Below, piece by piece: positions 42,373 to 51,279 of a DNA stretch of 64,000 bases. The position numbers and the translations under genes were made by a program. How positions within the stretch are numbered: position 1 is the stretch's first letter; each line of letters opens with the position of its first letter. The notes below the pieces were generated by a model. That model searched no databases. It was not told the DNA's origin and saw only the letters and a program-made list of their open reading frames with translations. This DNA is from UBA6059 sp965227155 (GTDB lineage: Bacteria; Bacteroidota; Bacteroidia; Cytophagales; Cyclobacteriaceae): positions 4,836,001 through 4,900,000 of the forward strand of contig OZ245731.1 of assembly GCA_965227155.1 (NCBI GenBank), written 5' to 3'.

Positions 42373-42720
42373 TTATGGAAAATTTTTGATGTTTAGCTCT
42401 CCATTTTTAGTATATCTAAAAATTGTAATTGATTTATTTCCTGACTTTTTAACTACCGAATCACCAACTTGATAATAATCTATAGCTAATCTTTCAACCT
42501 TATTTCTAAGTAAAAACCATCCAGTATCTGTTTTTAAACTGGGGACACCTCTATTACCTTCTCGAAACTCTATTTCTTGAATTTTAAGACTATATTCACT
42601 CTTTACCCATGTATTATTTGCCTGAATCCATGGAAAAACAATATAAACTATACCTCCTATTACTAACCAGCCTAAACAAATTACGAGTAAGGTCTTCCAA
42701 ATCTTATTTAAATATTTCAT
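42373..42720 (-). CDS. Small protein with N-terminal membrane anchor
   Basis: 115 residues: KYLNKIWK, one membrane span (TLLVICLGWLVIGGIVYIVFPW), then a soluble domain (YSLKIQEIEFREGNRGV; GDSVVKKSGNKSITIFRY). The VxKxSGNxSI...F pattern resembles KKSKGSTMVKL in the gene at 41821, suggesting related folds. Function unknown; the soluble part should face the periplasm. Confidence 0.6.
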   Translation of the reverse strand: MKYLNKIWKTLLVICLGWLVIGGIVYIVFPWIQANNTWVKSEYSLKIQEIEFREGNRGVPSLKTDTGWFLLRNKVERLAIDYYQVGDSVVKKSGNKSITIFRYTKNGELNIKNFP

Positions 42721-42814
42721 TGAAATTAAATTCTTTAGAATCTTAAATTAAAAGGTGCCCAACCGTGTCTTATCTCTCATATTCCATAACTTATCAACGG
42801 CTTACCTCTGTTAT

Positions 42815-42880
42815 AGCGCGATTGTATCGCGTTAGGCAATTCAATATTTTGTTTCGTGAGGATACGAAACAAGGCGGTGG
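42815..42880 (+). repeat. CGCGAT hairpin plus REP (composite, copy 2)
   Basis: Shares GCGCGATTGTATCGCGTT and AATTCAATATTTTGTTTCG with 36761-36800. Here the REP (42849-42880) is complete: TTGTTTCGTG-AGGA-TACGAAACAA followed by GGCGGTGG. Confidence 0.8.
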
Positions 42881-42888
42881 CATTTATT

Positions 42889-43422
42889 CTAGTCCAGCAA
42901 AACGTAAATAGTTTTTCTTAATACGGTTTTATAGTCTTTTAGCTCAAAAACCTCTGCATATTCTGGAATTGTATTGTGTTGATATTTCACAAAAACTTTA
43001 TCACGATAGATCAAGAAGAATGAATTGTATTTTTTGCTAAAGGGTGGTAGTGCTTCCTTTTCAAGATATTCTTTATAGAAGGTACTGCTCTTGCTATTTA
43101 TCAATTCTTCAATAGTTAAATACGGTCTTTCTAATTCAATTATTTCCGTATCAAATTCTCTATTGACACACTCATTCTTGTTCAAATTATATTTATTTAA
43201 ATACATACAAACATTTGTACTATCAATAGCTAATAACCTATCTCGCAATGAGAAATCTATGTAAAGACTATTCAACAGAAAGACATCTTCTTGTTTAAAG
43301 TATCCACGTTTTTCAATTTCATTGACTGTTTGATCTACATAAATTTTCATGTTTTCATTAACCTTACAAGAACCGAAGATTATAAAACAAAAAAAAAGAG
43401 GTGATGAGAATTTAAATACCAT
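42889..43422 (-). CDS. Hypothetical lipoprotein
   Basis: 177 residues with a lipoprotein signal (MVFKFSSPLFFCFIIFGSC, lipobox FGSC). The mature part is helical, then mixed: MKIYVDQTVNEIEKRGYFKQ, VFLLNSLYIDFSLRDRL, YKEYLEKEALPPFSKKY. No known family. The 3' end meets a REP directly. It is AT-rich compared with the housekeeping genes to the right. Confidence 0.6.
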   Translation of the reverse strand: MVFKFSSPLFFCFIIFGSCKVNENMKIYVDQTVNEIEKRGYFKQEDVFLLNSLYIDFSLRDRLLAIDSTNVCMYLNKYNLNKNECVNREFDTEIIELERPYLTIEELINSKSSTFYKEYLEKEALPPFSKKYNSFFLIYRDKVFVKYQHNTIPEYAEVFELKDYKTVLRKTIYVLLD

Positions 43423-43571
43423 TTATAAAAGGGTTAATCATGAATTTATTGTAGTCAAAAGCCGTATTAAAAAAAGACTTATTAAATTAAGTGAGTGAAG
43501 TTTACCAAACTCTATTGTACTCCCCAGTCTTGGTTCGGGACCTTACCATGGGCCTCAAGTTAAGAACAATT

Positions 43572-43592
43572 AAAAAACCGGCTTGCGCCGGC
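43572..43592 (-). terminator. Rho-independent terminator
   Basis: On the minus strand CCGGC-GCAA-GCCGG is followed by TTTTTT. It ends the lipocalin-like lipoprotein gene. Confidence 0.8.
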
Positions 43593-43618
43593 TCTTACCC
43601 ATTTGGTTGATCTATCTT

Positions 43619-44521
43619 TTACTTTTCAATTCTTTTCCAGGCTTCATCTATCAGCAAGTCTTCCCTTGGGCTGCCCTCTTCATTGATGTTAATCCTATTG
43701 ACATAGCCCATGTGGTACCACAGGCTATCTTCCATTTCATAGGTGAATTCTATATCCGTGCCCACCGTGCCGGAACCACTGGGATACATCATTTTGATAG
43801 ATTCAATGTATTTATCGTTATCGACCGTGTAGGTGCCTGCCCCTGATTCAAAAACCTGATCCCCTTCCGTATCATATTTAATCCAAATAAAATGCGTGGG
43901 TGTGATGTGTTTGATATATTGAATAAACCCGGGGTACTCCATGCGGGCTTCAGAGTCAGACTCACGATAGCTTTGTAGCTCCCACGAGCCAATAACATTC
44001 AAGTCGTTGGAGTTGGGCTGTGCCGTCACCCTTTGCCATTTCTCTTCGATTTTACTGGAATCCTGCACCTCCATATTGCCTGTTTCTTCATCGATCATCA
44101 TTTCCTTAGCATAACCCTTGTGCAGCCATGTGTCACCATCAAATTGTACGGTAAAAGGAATGGCCTGCCCCAACTCATTAGAGCCGGGCGGCAAGAAAAA
44201 CTCAATATTTTCAGTGTAGATGCCGTCCTGGTAGCTGTAAGTACCTCCTCCTATACCTTCCAATTGATCCTCAGTGGTATTGTATCTAAACCATGTAAAA
44301 TGTGTCGGAGTAATGTGTTTTTGGTACAAGATCTCATCACCATAAGAAGACCACTGCCCTGTGGTATCTCCTTCCGCTATGTAAGATACCAGCTCCCACG
44401 AGCCTAAAAGTGGGTTTTCTGTGGTCGAAGCGGTCGTTTCAGTGCCTGAATCGCTACCTTCCTGACTACTGCAGCCAGCCAGGTACAATAATGCTATCGG
44501 GATATAAAATAGATGTTTCAT
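43619..44521 (-). CDS. Lipoprotein with two lipocalin-like domains
   Basis: 300 residues from Met at 44521, which starts a lipoprotein signal (MKHLFYIPIALLYLAGC). Two tandem domains follow, each with the same landmarks: LLGSWELVSY / VIGSWELQSY, ITPTHFTWFRYN / ITPTHFIWIKYD, GGGTYSYQDGIYTE / GAGTYTVDNDKYIE and WLHKGY / WYHMGY. They resemble the DUF4488-like/lipocalin-like family, whose barrels usually bind small hydrophobic ligands. The internal duplication is certain from sequence; the ligand is unknown. Earlier codons up to 44623 are an unlikely extension. Confidence 0.8.
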   Translation of the reverse strand: MKHLFYIPIALLYLAGCSSQEGSDSGTETTASTTENPLLGSWELVSYIAEGDTTGQWSSYGDEILYQKHITPTHFTWFRYNTTEDQLEGIGGGTYSYQDGIYTENIEFFLPPGSNELGQAIPFTVQFDGDTWLHKGYAKEMMIDEETGNMEVQDSSKIEEKWQRVTAQPNSNDLNVIGSWELQSYRESDSEARMEYPGFIQYIKHITPTHFIWIKYDTEGDQVFESGAGTYTVDNDKYIESIKMMYPSGSGTVGTDIEFTYEMEDSLWYHMGYVNRININEEGSPREDLLIDEAWKRIEK

Positions 44522-44714
44522 GATTTTGGGTTTTGGTCGTTGTACTTTCTCTTTCAATAAATTAGAAAAAATATCGAAGCTTTCAAACCAAATCCCGAAT
44601 TCAGGGCACAATAATCTATACACTATGGACTAAATGCCATTAATTAAACAATAATTGATATTCCGCTTCCTTACCAACTCAGCAATACTATTAAGCCATT
44701 TTCTAATTTACTAG

Positions 44715-44780
44715 CCATGGATTGTGTCCTCACAAGCCATTACTTTTCATAATTCTGTTTGGTGGAGACACACAACCAGG
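44715..44780. repeat. Degenerate REP pair
   Basis: CCATGGATTGTGTCCTCACAAGCCAT and GTTTGGTGGAGACACACAACCAGGG, two eroded hairpins of the REP type in opposite orientation. They mark the right end of the REP-rich stretch. The interval 44522-44876 has no gene. Confidence 0.45.
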
Positions 44781-44876
44781 GTTTAGAATGAAACTTGACA
44801 AAGTAGGGTTAATAGTATTGCTCCTTCAGTAGTAGGGATAATTTGCAATTAAATTAATGGCTTTTGCTGCAGCTTG

Positions 44877-45089
44877 CTAGATCAATGATTTGGCTTTTAT
44901 CACCAAATAGCGAATTAATAATAACCATGGAGCACCATGGAGCAGCAAATCAAAATAATCCATTGCCTGCATACCTTCTGCCCCTCCCATTACCCATCTT
45001 ATTTTGCCGAAGAGGTGTGGCTCGGGTACAAAAGGTGCCAGTCCCAGGGTCAGGCAAAGCACCACAATCATGTATATGTTGTTCACCAT
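44877..45089 (-). CDS. Small two-span membrane protein downstream of thioredoxin
   Basis: 70 residues with two membrane segments (IYMIVVLCLTLGLAPFV; FDLLLHGAPWLLLIRYLVI) around a conserved-looking loop EPHLFGKIRWVMGGAEGMQAMDYFD. Small proteins of this pattern are found in many Bacteroidota. The gene starts 3 bp after the thioredoxin stop, so the two are cotranscribed. The function is unknown. Confidence 0.75.
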   Translation of the reverse strand: MVNNIYMIVVLCLTLGLAPFVPEPHLFGKIRWVMGGAEGMQAMDYFDLLLHGAPWLLLIRYLVIKAKSLI

Positions 45090-45092
45090 AGT

Positions 45093-45386
45093 CTAGAGAT
45101 GAGGTTTGATGGCCGATTTCAACTTGGCTAGGTCTACCACACCGGAATGCCGCCATACGATCTTGCCTTCCTTAAAAATGATCAATGTAGGAATGCTCTG
45201 AATCCGGTATTTCATAGCAGCTTTTTGATTTTTGTCTACATCCACCTTGAGCACTTTAACCTTACCTTCCAGTTCTTTACCAAACTGCTTTATCGTTGGG
45301 GCAATCATATGGCAGGGCCCACACCAATCGGCAAAAAAGTCAACCAATACGGGCTGCTTACTATTTATAATCTGCTGAAAGTTCAT
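45093..45386 (-). CDS. Thioredoxin
   Basis: 97 residues, cytoplasmic (no signal). Active site WCGPCHM at about residues 21-27, cis-proline in SIPTLIIF, and the usual VDVDKNQKAAMKYRIQS strand-helix unit. It is a short classic thioredoxin that reduces protein disulfides. The bases just upstream (45387-45481) hold no gene. Confidence 0.9.
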   Translation of the reverse strand: MNFQQIINSKQPVLVDFFADWCGPCHMIAPTIKQFGKELEGKVKVLKVDVDKNQKAAMKYRIQSIPTLIIFKEGKIVWRHSGVVDLAKLKSAIKPHL

Positions 45387-45481
45387 TTACTGGATTTTTG
45401 AAATCAAAACACAAACATATGAATAAACGTTCATGCGACTTGTATGACTAATGTTGAATTTGAGCATGGAACATAATTTTA

Positions 45482-46513
45482 TCAGGGTTCTAAACTTCTC
45501 AAATAATCTAAAAAATCGTTCATTACCTCCTCCCAATGCGCTTTGTTATAATCAGGTCGGCCATCTTTTTCTACTTCAAAAAAATTATGTTCCAGATGCA
45601 GGTATCTCTTCAAAATCAAATTCTTCTTACCTTCCTGAATAAAAAATAATGGTAGTAGATCACATAAATCTGAGGTTCTGTCTTCTGTACCATATGCAAT
45701 GTAAATAGGAGAATCAAGCGTTAACCAATCGTCTAAATACGGTTCGGAAAAAGAATTCCAGGCTTTTAAAAAAGGCTTTTGTTTTATTGAATCCGGATTG
45801 AATGATTTTCTATAGAATTCATACCATTCTTCAATTTCCTTATCCGCCTCTTCCCACGTTATTACTCCCAAATGTGCATCCAATCTGGCTTTTCTTACAA
45901 ATGCGTCAATACGGCCAAATGGGTTAGGGCTAAACAAACCCAGCGCTTCTACATTATTGAATTTACCTGCCAGTTTGGTAGCTACCTTTGTTCCCTGCGA
46001 TGCACCTGCCAATATTATTCCACTGTTGTCTACCCATTCTTGTTCTGCTAAAAACCTCAATACTTTTTCACCTCTATTTACATAATTATCAAGAAAATCG
46101 GCTTTTATATAATCTTCTAGAAAATCATATGGCTTTGCTGTATCGGGCACATATTGAAATTGTTTGTTTAGGTTTTGCTTCGAAACGGTAACTGGTGTTT
46201 TCGGCATAGCAATCACAACAAGATGAAAATCCTTAACAATTTTTTGATAATCGAAATTAGCTATACCACCGCCCTGGAAATGATATTTTCCTGGTCTCAC
46301 TTCACCAAATAAAGGTTGGGGCAATGAGCCTTGTGACCATAAAAATACAGGCTTCTTTTCTTGTAAAACTGTGTCAACTACTATGAATTCAATAGTGTCT
46401 GAACCTGAAGGTAATTGAAAGAGCAATGCTTGATTATGAATCAATACCGGTTCTTGTGCCAGACTGCCTAGTGTGGTGAAAAAAAATAACGGTATGAATA
46501 GATGCCATTTCAT
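45482..46513 (-). CDS. Secreted alpha/beta hydrolase
   Basis: 343 residues with signal peptide (HLFIPLFFFTTLGSLAQ). The nucleophile elbow is GASQG (in GIILAGASQGTKVATKLAG); HLEHNFFEVEKDG near the C-terminus supplies a plausible catalytic His, and YIAYGTEDRTSD the acidic residue. It resembles secreted serine-hydrolase/dienelactone-hydrolase-type proteins of Bacteroidota; the substrate is unknown. It lies 7 bp downstream of miaE and may be in the same transcript. Confidence 0.75.
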   Translation of the reverse strand: MKWHLFIPLFFFTTLGSLAQEPVLIHNQALLFQLPSGSDTIEFIVVDTVLQEKKPVFLWSQGSLPQPLFGEVRPGKYHFQGGGIANFDYQKIVKDFHLVVIAMPKTPVTVSKQNLNKQFQYVPDTAKPYDFLEDYIKADFLDNYVNRGEKVLRFLAEQEWVDNSGIILAGASQGTKVATKLAGKFNNVEALGLFSPNPFGRIDAFVRKARLDAHLGVITWEEADKEIEEWYEFYRKSFNPDSIKQKPFLKAWNSFSEPYLDDWLTLDSPIYIAYGTEDRTSDLCDLLPLFFIQEGKKNLILKRYLHLEHNFFEVEKDGRPDYNKAHWEEVMNDFLDYLRSLEP

Positions 46514-46520
46514 AATTTGA

Positions 46521-47117
46521 TCAATGCATCCTGTCCGCTCTTGGTGTCATAGTTTTCATAATCTCCGCCTCATAGGCTAGTAGCTCCTCCCAGCGCTTTC
46601 TCACCTGTTCTTTAGGCATATATTGCTCAGCCAGCTCGATGAAATTATGGTAATGACCTGCCTCTGAGACCATCAGTTCATAGTAGAACTTTTGAAGGTC
46701 TTCATCTTCAATATTTTTCCAAAGCAGCTTGAAGCGCTCGCAGCTTCTGGCTTCAATCAAGGCGTTAACCAGCAATTTCTCTACCAGCTGCTGTTCGCGG
46801 CTACCACCCTTTTTCATCTGCTGATTCAAAGCAATCACGTATTCATCCTTGCGCTGCTTTCCGAGGGCAAACCCTCGCTCTTTCAGCTTTTCTATGACTC
46901 GCTCAAAATGGCTCCATTCCTCCGCCACAACCGGCGTAAGCACATCCACAAGCTCAGGCTTATCCGGGTAAGATACAATCAATGAAATGCAGGATGAGGC
47001 TGCTTTCTGCTCGCAATAGGCATGATCAACCAGGATATCTTCCAGGCTCTTTTCTGCAATATTGACCCACCTTGGGTCGGTAGGTAGTTGAAGTCCTAGG
47101 GTAGTTTTTTGTTCCAT
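46521..47117 (-). CDS. miaE: tRNA-(ms2io6A)-hydroxylase-like MiaE
   Basis: 198 residues from Met at 47117 (MEQKTTLGLQLPTDPRW); the frame to 47162 adds an unlikely extension into the porin gene. Ferritin-like di-iron ligands are visible in HAYCEQKAAS, VAEEWSHFERV, EARSCERF and SEAGHYHNFIEL. MiaE hydroxylates the isopentenyl group on A37 of some tRNAs. The ending EAEIMKTMTPRADRMH is characteristic of the family. It follows the porin gene by 4 bp, so it is probably part of the lpxK-porin-miaE transcript. Confidence 0.85.
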   Translation of the reverse strand: MEQKTTLGLQLPTDPRWVNIAEKSLEDILVDHAYCEQKAASSCISLIVSYPDKPELVDVLTPVVAEEWSHFERVIEKLKERGFALGKQRKDEYVIALNQQMKKGGSREQQLVEKLLVNALIEARSCERFKLLWKNIEDEDLQKFYYELMVSEAGHYHNFIELAEQYMPKEQVRKRWEELLAYEAEIMKTMTPRADRMH

Positions 47118-47121
47118 CGTT

Positions 47122-49032
47122 TTAATCAAAGAATAACCATCGTACACCCAAATCAAACACACGCTCCTGACCGGGATAAAAAGGCGTTACTATATAACCA
47201 TCACCATTCGGCATATTGATATGCGTCATTTTTGCAAAGATAAACACCTTGTCTACCCTCATGTTTAAGAACAGATCTGCTGCCATGTAGCTTTCCAAAA
47301 GAAAATCATCCTGTAGGTAAAACTGCTGTATGATTGGATCATAACTATTGGCAAAATACTCGGTGCGGTAGTAAAAGTTCACACCCACTTGCACTGGCAT
47401 ATAATCGTTAAACCATTTTCCTTCATAATAGAGCTTCCCGTTGAAGAAGAATTCGGGAATCCTAAGAAAGTCTGCCGATTCGCCCGTGACAGTTGTAAAC
47501 CGTGCATCGCCCTGCAGGAAAAAAATATTTTTCAGTGACAAATTCAAGTCCAAACCATAAGTGGAAACCAAAATGCCTCCATCAGCCTGAGCCGGGCGTA
47601 TTTGCTGATCAAAATAGGTGTAATTGTCAATGGTTTTAAAAGTGACCTTTGGGCTTAGTACCCCGAACGAAAGCGGTACATTGATTTTCCCTTCAAGCTC
47701 ATTGGTGAAAATATTGGAGAAATCATTATGCCACTCGTAGTGGTTTCCAAAAAAGTCCTGCTGCATAAGCCCGGGCTGAAACAGCTTACTTTCGTACTTT
47801 ACATTAAAAACCGGGTTAGTCAGAGTGCCTGTCAACTTATAGTTGCCACCCTGCAAAAACTCGAAATGGCTATCGAGATTATTGCGCTCGTTGAGGTCAA
47901 ATCTCAACCTTGCCCCACCATAGTTCTCCCCAATGGTGGTAAAAGGCTTGTAGTATTTGTAAGTGAAAGCTAGGTCCCTCCTTCTAATATAGAGGTTGTA
48001 GAAGAACTTATCAATATTACCCTTGATGCCGGCTTCATTTTCCAGGGATTTGAAATCCGCTGCATCACTGGTTTCAGATTCATCAATCAGCACTTCACCA
48101 TAAAAATCATTACCCCCAAGATCAGTTTCGGTGAAGCCATGCGATCGGGTGATGTAGTCTGTTTCCAGATAGAATGCTAAAAAATCAGAATACTGATACT
48201 GGTGATATTGGTGCAGCTGTAATCGCTTATCCGTGTTTTCAGCAGTGCGTAGGTTGATCACCGCATCCTGGTACTCGAAAATACCGGCTCTGGTGGTATC
48301 ATCTTCAGCCACAAGTACCCCGCCAGTTTCATCTACGGTATGGGTAAAACTGATTACATTGGCCAGCATGGTGTATTTGCCATTAGGAGATTTGTAGTAG
48401 CTATAAAAATCAAAAGTAGTACCTACTACATTGCGGTCACCTTCATTGCGAATGGCACCAATCTGCTTGTCGGAAGTAAGCTTGGTAATATCAAAACCCA
48501 GGTTCCAGTTAGGATTTACATTTCGGCTAAAACTAAAATCCACCAACGATCGGCCCTGGCCGCCTAATCCGGCAAATAGGTTTATGAAAGGCGATTTGGT
48601 GTCATAATACTTGATATCGTCGGGAGTCTTGACGTAAACGTTATACGCATCAAAACCAGGCCGGGCTCCTATCCTATCGGGCGTTTGAAAAAAGGTAGGC
48701 CACATGGCAGTACCATTGTTGCCCAAATCCTGGTAGGTCTGACCCAAGCGGTCTCGCGTGGTAAAACGCTCCTGGTTGAGCATCGAGGTGTCAATAGTTT
48801 GGAATTTGGGCTGATTGAATTTAATATTTCGCTGAAAGGTGTACGCTGAAGTAGTAGGACCGTAAACCAATTGTGTGCTATCATCCAATATACCGGAGCC
48901 TCGCCTCGGGCCTCTTGGTGTATCGTCTTCCTCTTCCTCGGTTTCCTGTCGCTGCCTATGCTCCTGCGCCATCAAAACTGCTGAGGTGGTAAGAAAAAAT
49001 GCCAGTAATAGGATGCTTTTTTGTAGAGACAC
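47122..49032 (-). CDS. Putative outer membrane porin (Porin_10-like)
   Basis: About 636 residues. There is no ATG; GTG at 49032 (SLQKSILLLAFFLTTSAVLMAQ) begins a good signal peptide, with TTG at 49047 as the alternative. A charged linker (QETEEEEDDTPRGPRRGS) is followed by a large barrel of alternating strands: PFINLFAGLGGQGRSLVDF, WNLGFDITKLTSDKQ and SKLFQPGLMQQDFFGNHYEW. It ends LFFD after VFDLGVRW, consistent with a Bacteroidota putative porin. It lies between lpxK and miaE on one strand. Confidence 0.8.
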   Translation of the reverse strand: MSLQKSILLLAFFLTTSAVLMAQEHRQRQETEEEEDDTPRGPRRGSGILDDSTQLVYGPTTSAYTFQRNIKFNQPKFQTIDTSMLNQERFTTRDRLGQTYQDLGNNGTAMWPTFFQTPDRIGARPGFDAYNVYVKTPDDIKYYDTKSPFINLFAGLGGQGRSLVDFSFSRNVNPNWNLGFDITKLTSDKQIGAIRNEGDRNVVGTTFDFYSYYKSPNGKYTMLANVISFTHTVDETGGVLVAEDDTTRAGIFEYQDAVINLRTAENTDKRLQLHQYHQYQYSDFLAFYLETDYITRSHGFTETDLGGNDFYGEVLIDESETSDAADFKSLENEAGIKGNIDKFFYNLYIRRRDLAFTYKYYKPFTTIGENYGGARLRFDLNERNNLDSHFEFLQGGNYKLTGTLTNPVFNVKYESKLFQPGLMQQDFFGNHYEWHNDFSNIFTNELEGKINVPLSFGVLSPKVTFKTIDNYTYFDQQIRPAQADGGILVSTYGLDLNLSLKNIFFLQGDARFTTVTGESADFLRIPEFFFNGKLYYEGKWFNDYMPVQVGVNFYYRTEYFANSYDPIIQQFYLQDDFLLESYMAADLFLNMRVDKVFIFAKMTHINMPNGDGYIVTPFYPGQERVFDLGVRWLFFD

Positions 49033-49048
49033 GGGCAAAATTAACAAT

Positions 49049-50089
49049 TCATTCCAACTGGCTAATCAATTCTTCCAGTAGTTCCCAAAATTGATCTTCT
49101 TCCTTGAGAAAACGAATTTCCATGGGCAAATAATATACACCGGTATTCTTAAGGACATCAGAAAATCCAATGAGTCTGGTGGCGTCTTTTTCTGTGGTAA
49201 TTAAGTCTGCTCCAGTTTGCTTTGCCTGCTCTATGAGCCGGATAATCTCCTTTTCGGCATACTGATGGTGGTCGCCAAATGACTGAAATCCTGCAAGGTT
49301 ATAAGCATTATTCAAATAATCCTTAAAAGGTTTGGGTTGGGCAATACCGGAAAACGCAAAAAACCTGTTTTCGCCATTAGGTTGACCATAAGGTAGTAAT
49401 TCCGGTTGCCCATAGACCACAGTAGTAAAAAAAATAGGTGTTTTAGCCTGACAATATTGCTGAATCTCCTTTGTAACAACCTGAAAATCAGATTCCTTTA
49501 AATCAGCAGGGCATTTGGTAACTACAATGATATCAGCCCTTTGCGCACCACTTCTCGATTCGCGAAGGTTGCCAGCAGGCAATAGCAAATCATGGGTAAA
49601 CAGATCGTGGAATTCCGTCAAAAGAATGTTGGCATGAGGCTTCACTGTCCTATGCTGGAAAATATCATCCAGAATGAGCCTGCTGATCTGAGGTCTTTCT
49701 GTCAGCAGCATGGGTATACTGAATGCACGATCCTCACCCACCGCTACAGCCACTTTGCCGCCAAATTTTGAGTGGTATTGCATAGGCTCATCACCCAGTT
49801 CCAGGACGGTGCTTTGATCATCTGCCAGCACAAAGCCTTTAGTTTTACGTTTATAACCCCTACTTAAAATGCCGACCTTTTCTTGATTTTGCAGGTAATG
49901 CCTGGCCAGGTATTCCACCATTGGGGTTTTACCTGTACCCCCCACTTTCAAGTTTCCAACACCGATCACCGTTACCGTAAACTCAAAAGACCGCAACCAT
50001 CCCCTTTCATAAGCCCAGTTTCTCAGCGCAGTAATCCCGTGGTATAGAACACTGAAAGGATACAACAATAATCTTAGGCGGCTCATCAT
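49049..50089 (-). CDS. lpxK: Tetraacyldisaccharide 4'-kinase LpxK
   Basis: 346 residues from Met at 50089. Walker A-like motif VGNLKVGGTGKTPMVEYLA, then ILSRGYKRKTKG, LGDEPMQYHSKFG, ILDDIFQHRTVKPHANILL and the C-terminal TTEKDATRL. It phosphorylates the 4' position of lipid A disaccharide at the inner membrane, and the N-terminal LLLYPFSVLYHGITALRNW anchors it. The extension to 50170 lacks homology and overlaps the divergent promoter region. Confidence 0.95.
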   Translation of the reverse strand: MMSRLRLLLYPFSVLYHGITALRNWAYERGWLRSFEFTVTVIGVGNLKVGGTGKTPMVEYLARHYLQNQEKVGILSRGYKRKTKGFVLADDQSTVLELGDEPMQYHSKFGGKVAVAVGEDRAFSIPMLLTERPQISRLILDDIFQHRTVKPHANILLTEFHDLFTHDLLLPAGNLRESRSGAQRADIIVVTKCPADLKESDFQVVTKEIQQYCQAKTPIFFTTVVYGQPELLPYGQPNGENRFFAFSGIAQPKPFKDYLNNAYNLAGFQSFGDHHQYAEKEIIRLIEQAKQTGADLITTEKDATRLIGFSDVLKNTGVYYLPMEIRFLKEEDQFWELLEELISQLE

Positions 50090-50178
50090 GGTGCTGCAAA
50101 CATAATCAGCTTCGATTTCACTGTAATTGCAGTTGTCAATTTTTACCTTAGCAAAAGCAAGATGGAACAAAAAGCAAT

Positions 50179-51273
50179 ATGAAGATTTCCGACATCATAA
50201 AAGCACTTGAACAATGGGCTCCCCCCAGCTACCAGGAAAGCTATGATAATGCTGGATTGCTCACCGGCAACCGAGGCGATGCACTTACCGGAGTATTGGT
50301 AAGTCTGGACTGTACGGAGGCCGTAGTGGACGAAGCTATTCAAAACCATTGCAACCTAATTGTAGCGCACCATCCCATCATATTTAGAGGATTAAAATCT
50401 ATCACCGGAAAAAATTATGTAGAACGCACCATCATAAAGGCGATTAAAAATGATATCGCCATCTATGCCATCCATACCAACCTGGATAATGTGCATACGG
50501 GTGTCAATCGCAAAATAGCTGACCAACTGGGGCTTTTGAACCCAACCATCCTTGCACCCAAGAAGGAATTGCTCAATAAACTGGTGGTCTTTGTTCCCAA
50601 ACCCAATACGCAGAACGTGCTGGATGCGCTTTACAAAGCAGGTGCCGGCGAAATTGGCAATTATGACCATTGCAGCTTTACCATGTCAGGTACCGGAACT
50701 TTTCGACCCAACGATGCTGCCAATCCAACCATAGGGCACCAAAATGTGGATGAGACGGTAGAAGAAGATCGCATTGAAGTCATCTTTGAAAACCACAAAA
50801 CAGGTGGGATATTGAATGCGCTAAAGCAGGCCCATCCCTACGAGGAAGTTGCTTACTACCTTACACAGCTACAAAATGTAAATCAGGAGGTGGGCTCAGG
50901 CATGGTTGGCAGGCTTGAAGCACCTATGCAAACCCATGAATTCCTGCATTTACTCAAGGAAAAGATGCAAACAGGATGTGTCAGGCACACACCTATCCAT
51001 CAGGAAAAAGTGCAAAAAATTGCCGTATGTGGCGGAGCTGGGAGCTTTCTCCTATCCAAAGCCAAATCTGTTGGCGCAGACGTATTTATTACCGCAGATT
51101 TCAAATACCATGAGTTCTTTGATGCTGATGGAAAAATCATCATAGCCGATATAGGACATTATGAAAGTGAGGTGTTTACAAAAGAATTAATATCTGAGTA
51201 TTTGAGTGAAAAATTGACTAATATTGCACCTCTTTTGTCAAAAGTGGACACGAACCCTTTAAAATACTTGTAA
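50179..51273 (+). CDS. Nif3-like dinuclear metal centre protein (GTP cyclohydrolase I type 2 homologue)
   Basis: 364 residues with the family motifs SYQESYDNAGLLTG, AHHPIIFRGLKS (metal-binding His pair), AIHTNLDNVHTGVN and, at the C-terminus, ADFKYHEFFDADG with IADIGHYESEVF. The length includes the central ~100-residue insert seen in the longer DUF34/Nif3 proteins (TQNVLDALYKAGAGEIGNYD), which carries a PII/CutA-like fold. Biochemical role uncertain. It is divergent from lpxK and followed 6 bp later by the zinc-ribbon gene, a pairing common in Bacteroidota. Confidence 0.9.
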   Translation: MKISDIIKALEQWAPPSYQESYDNAGLLTGNRGDALTGVLVSLDCTEAVVDEAIQNHCNLIVAHHPIIFRGLKSITGKNYVERTIIKAIKNDIAIYAIHTNLDNVHTGVNRKIADQLGLLNPTILAPKKELLNKLVVFVPKPNTQNVLDALYKAGAGEIGNYDHCSFTMSGTGTFRPNDAANPTIGHQNVDETVEEDRIEVIFENHKTGGILNALKQAHPYEEVAYYLTQLQNVNQEVGSGMVGRLEAPMQTHEFLHLLKEKMQTGCVRHTPIHQEKVQKIAVCGGAGSFLLSKAKSVGADVFITADFKYHEFFDADGKIIIADIGHYESEVFTKELISEYLSEKLTNIAPLLSKVDTNPLKYL

Positions 51274-51279
51274 TCTTAC

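Noticed and set aside
44864..45131. Plus-strand frames opposite the thioredoxin neighbour
   Set aside because: They are antisense to the small membrane protein gene, which has coherent membrane segments and close spacing to thioredoxin.
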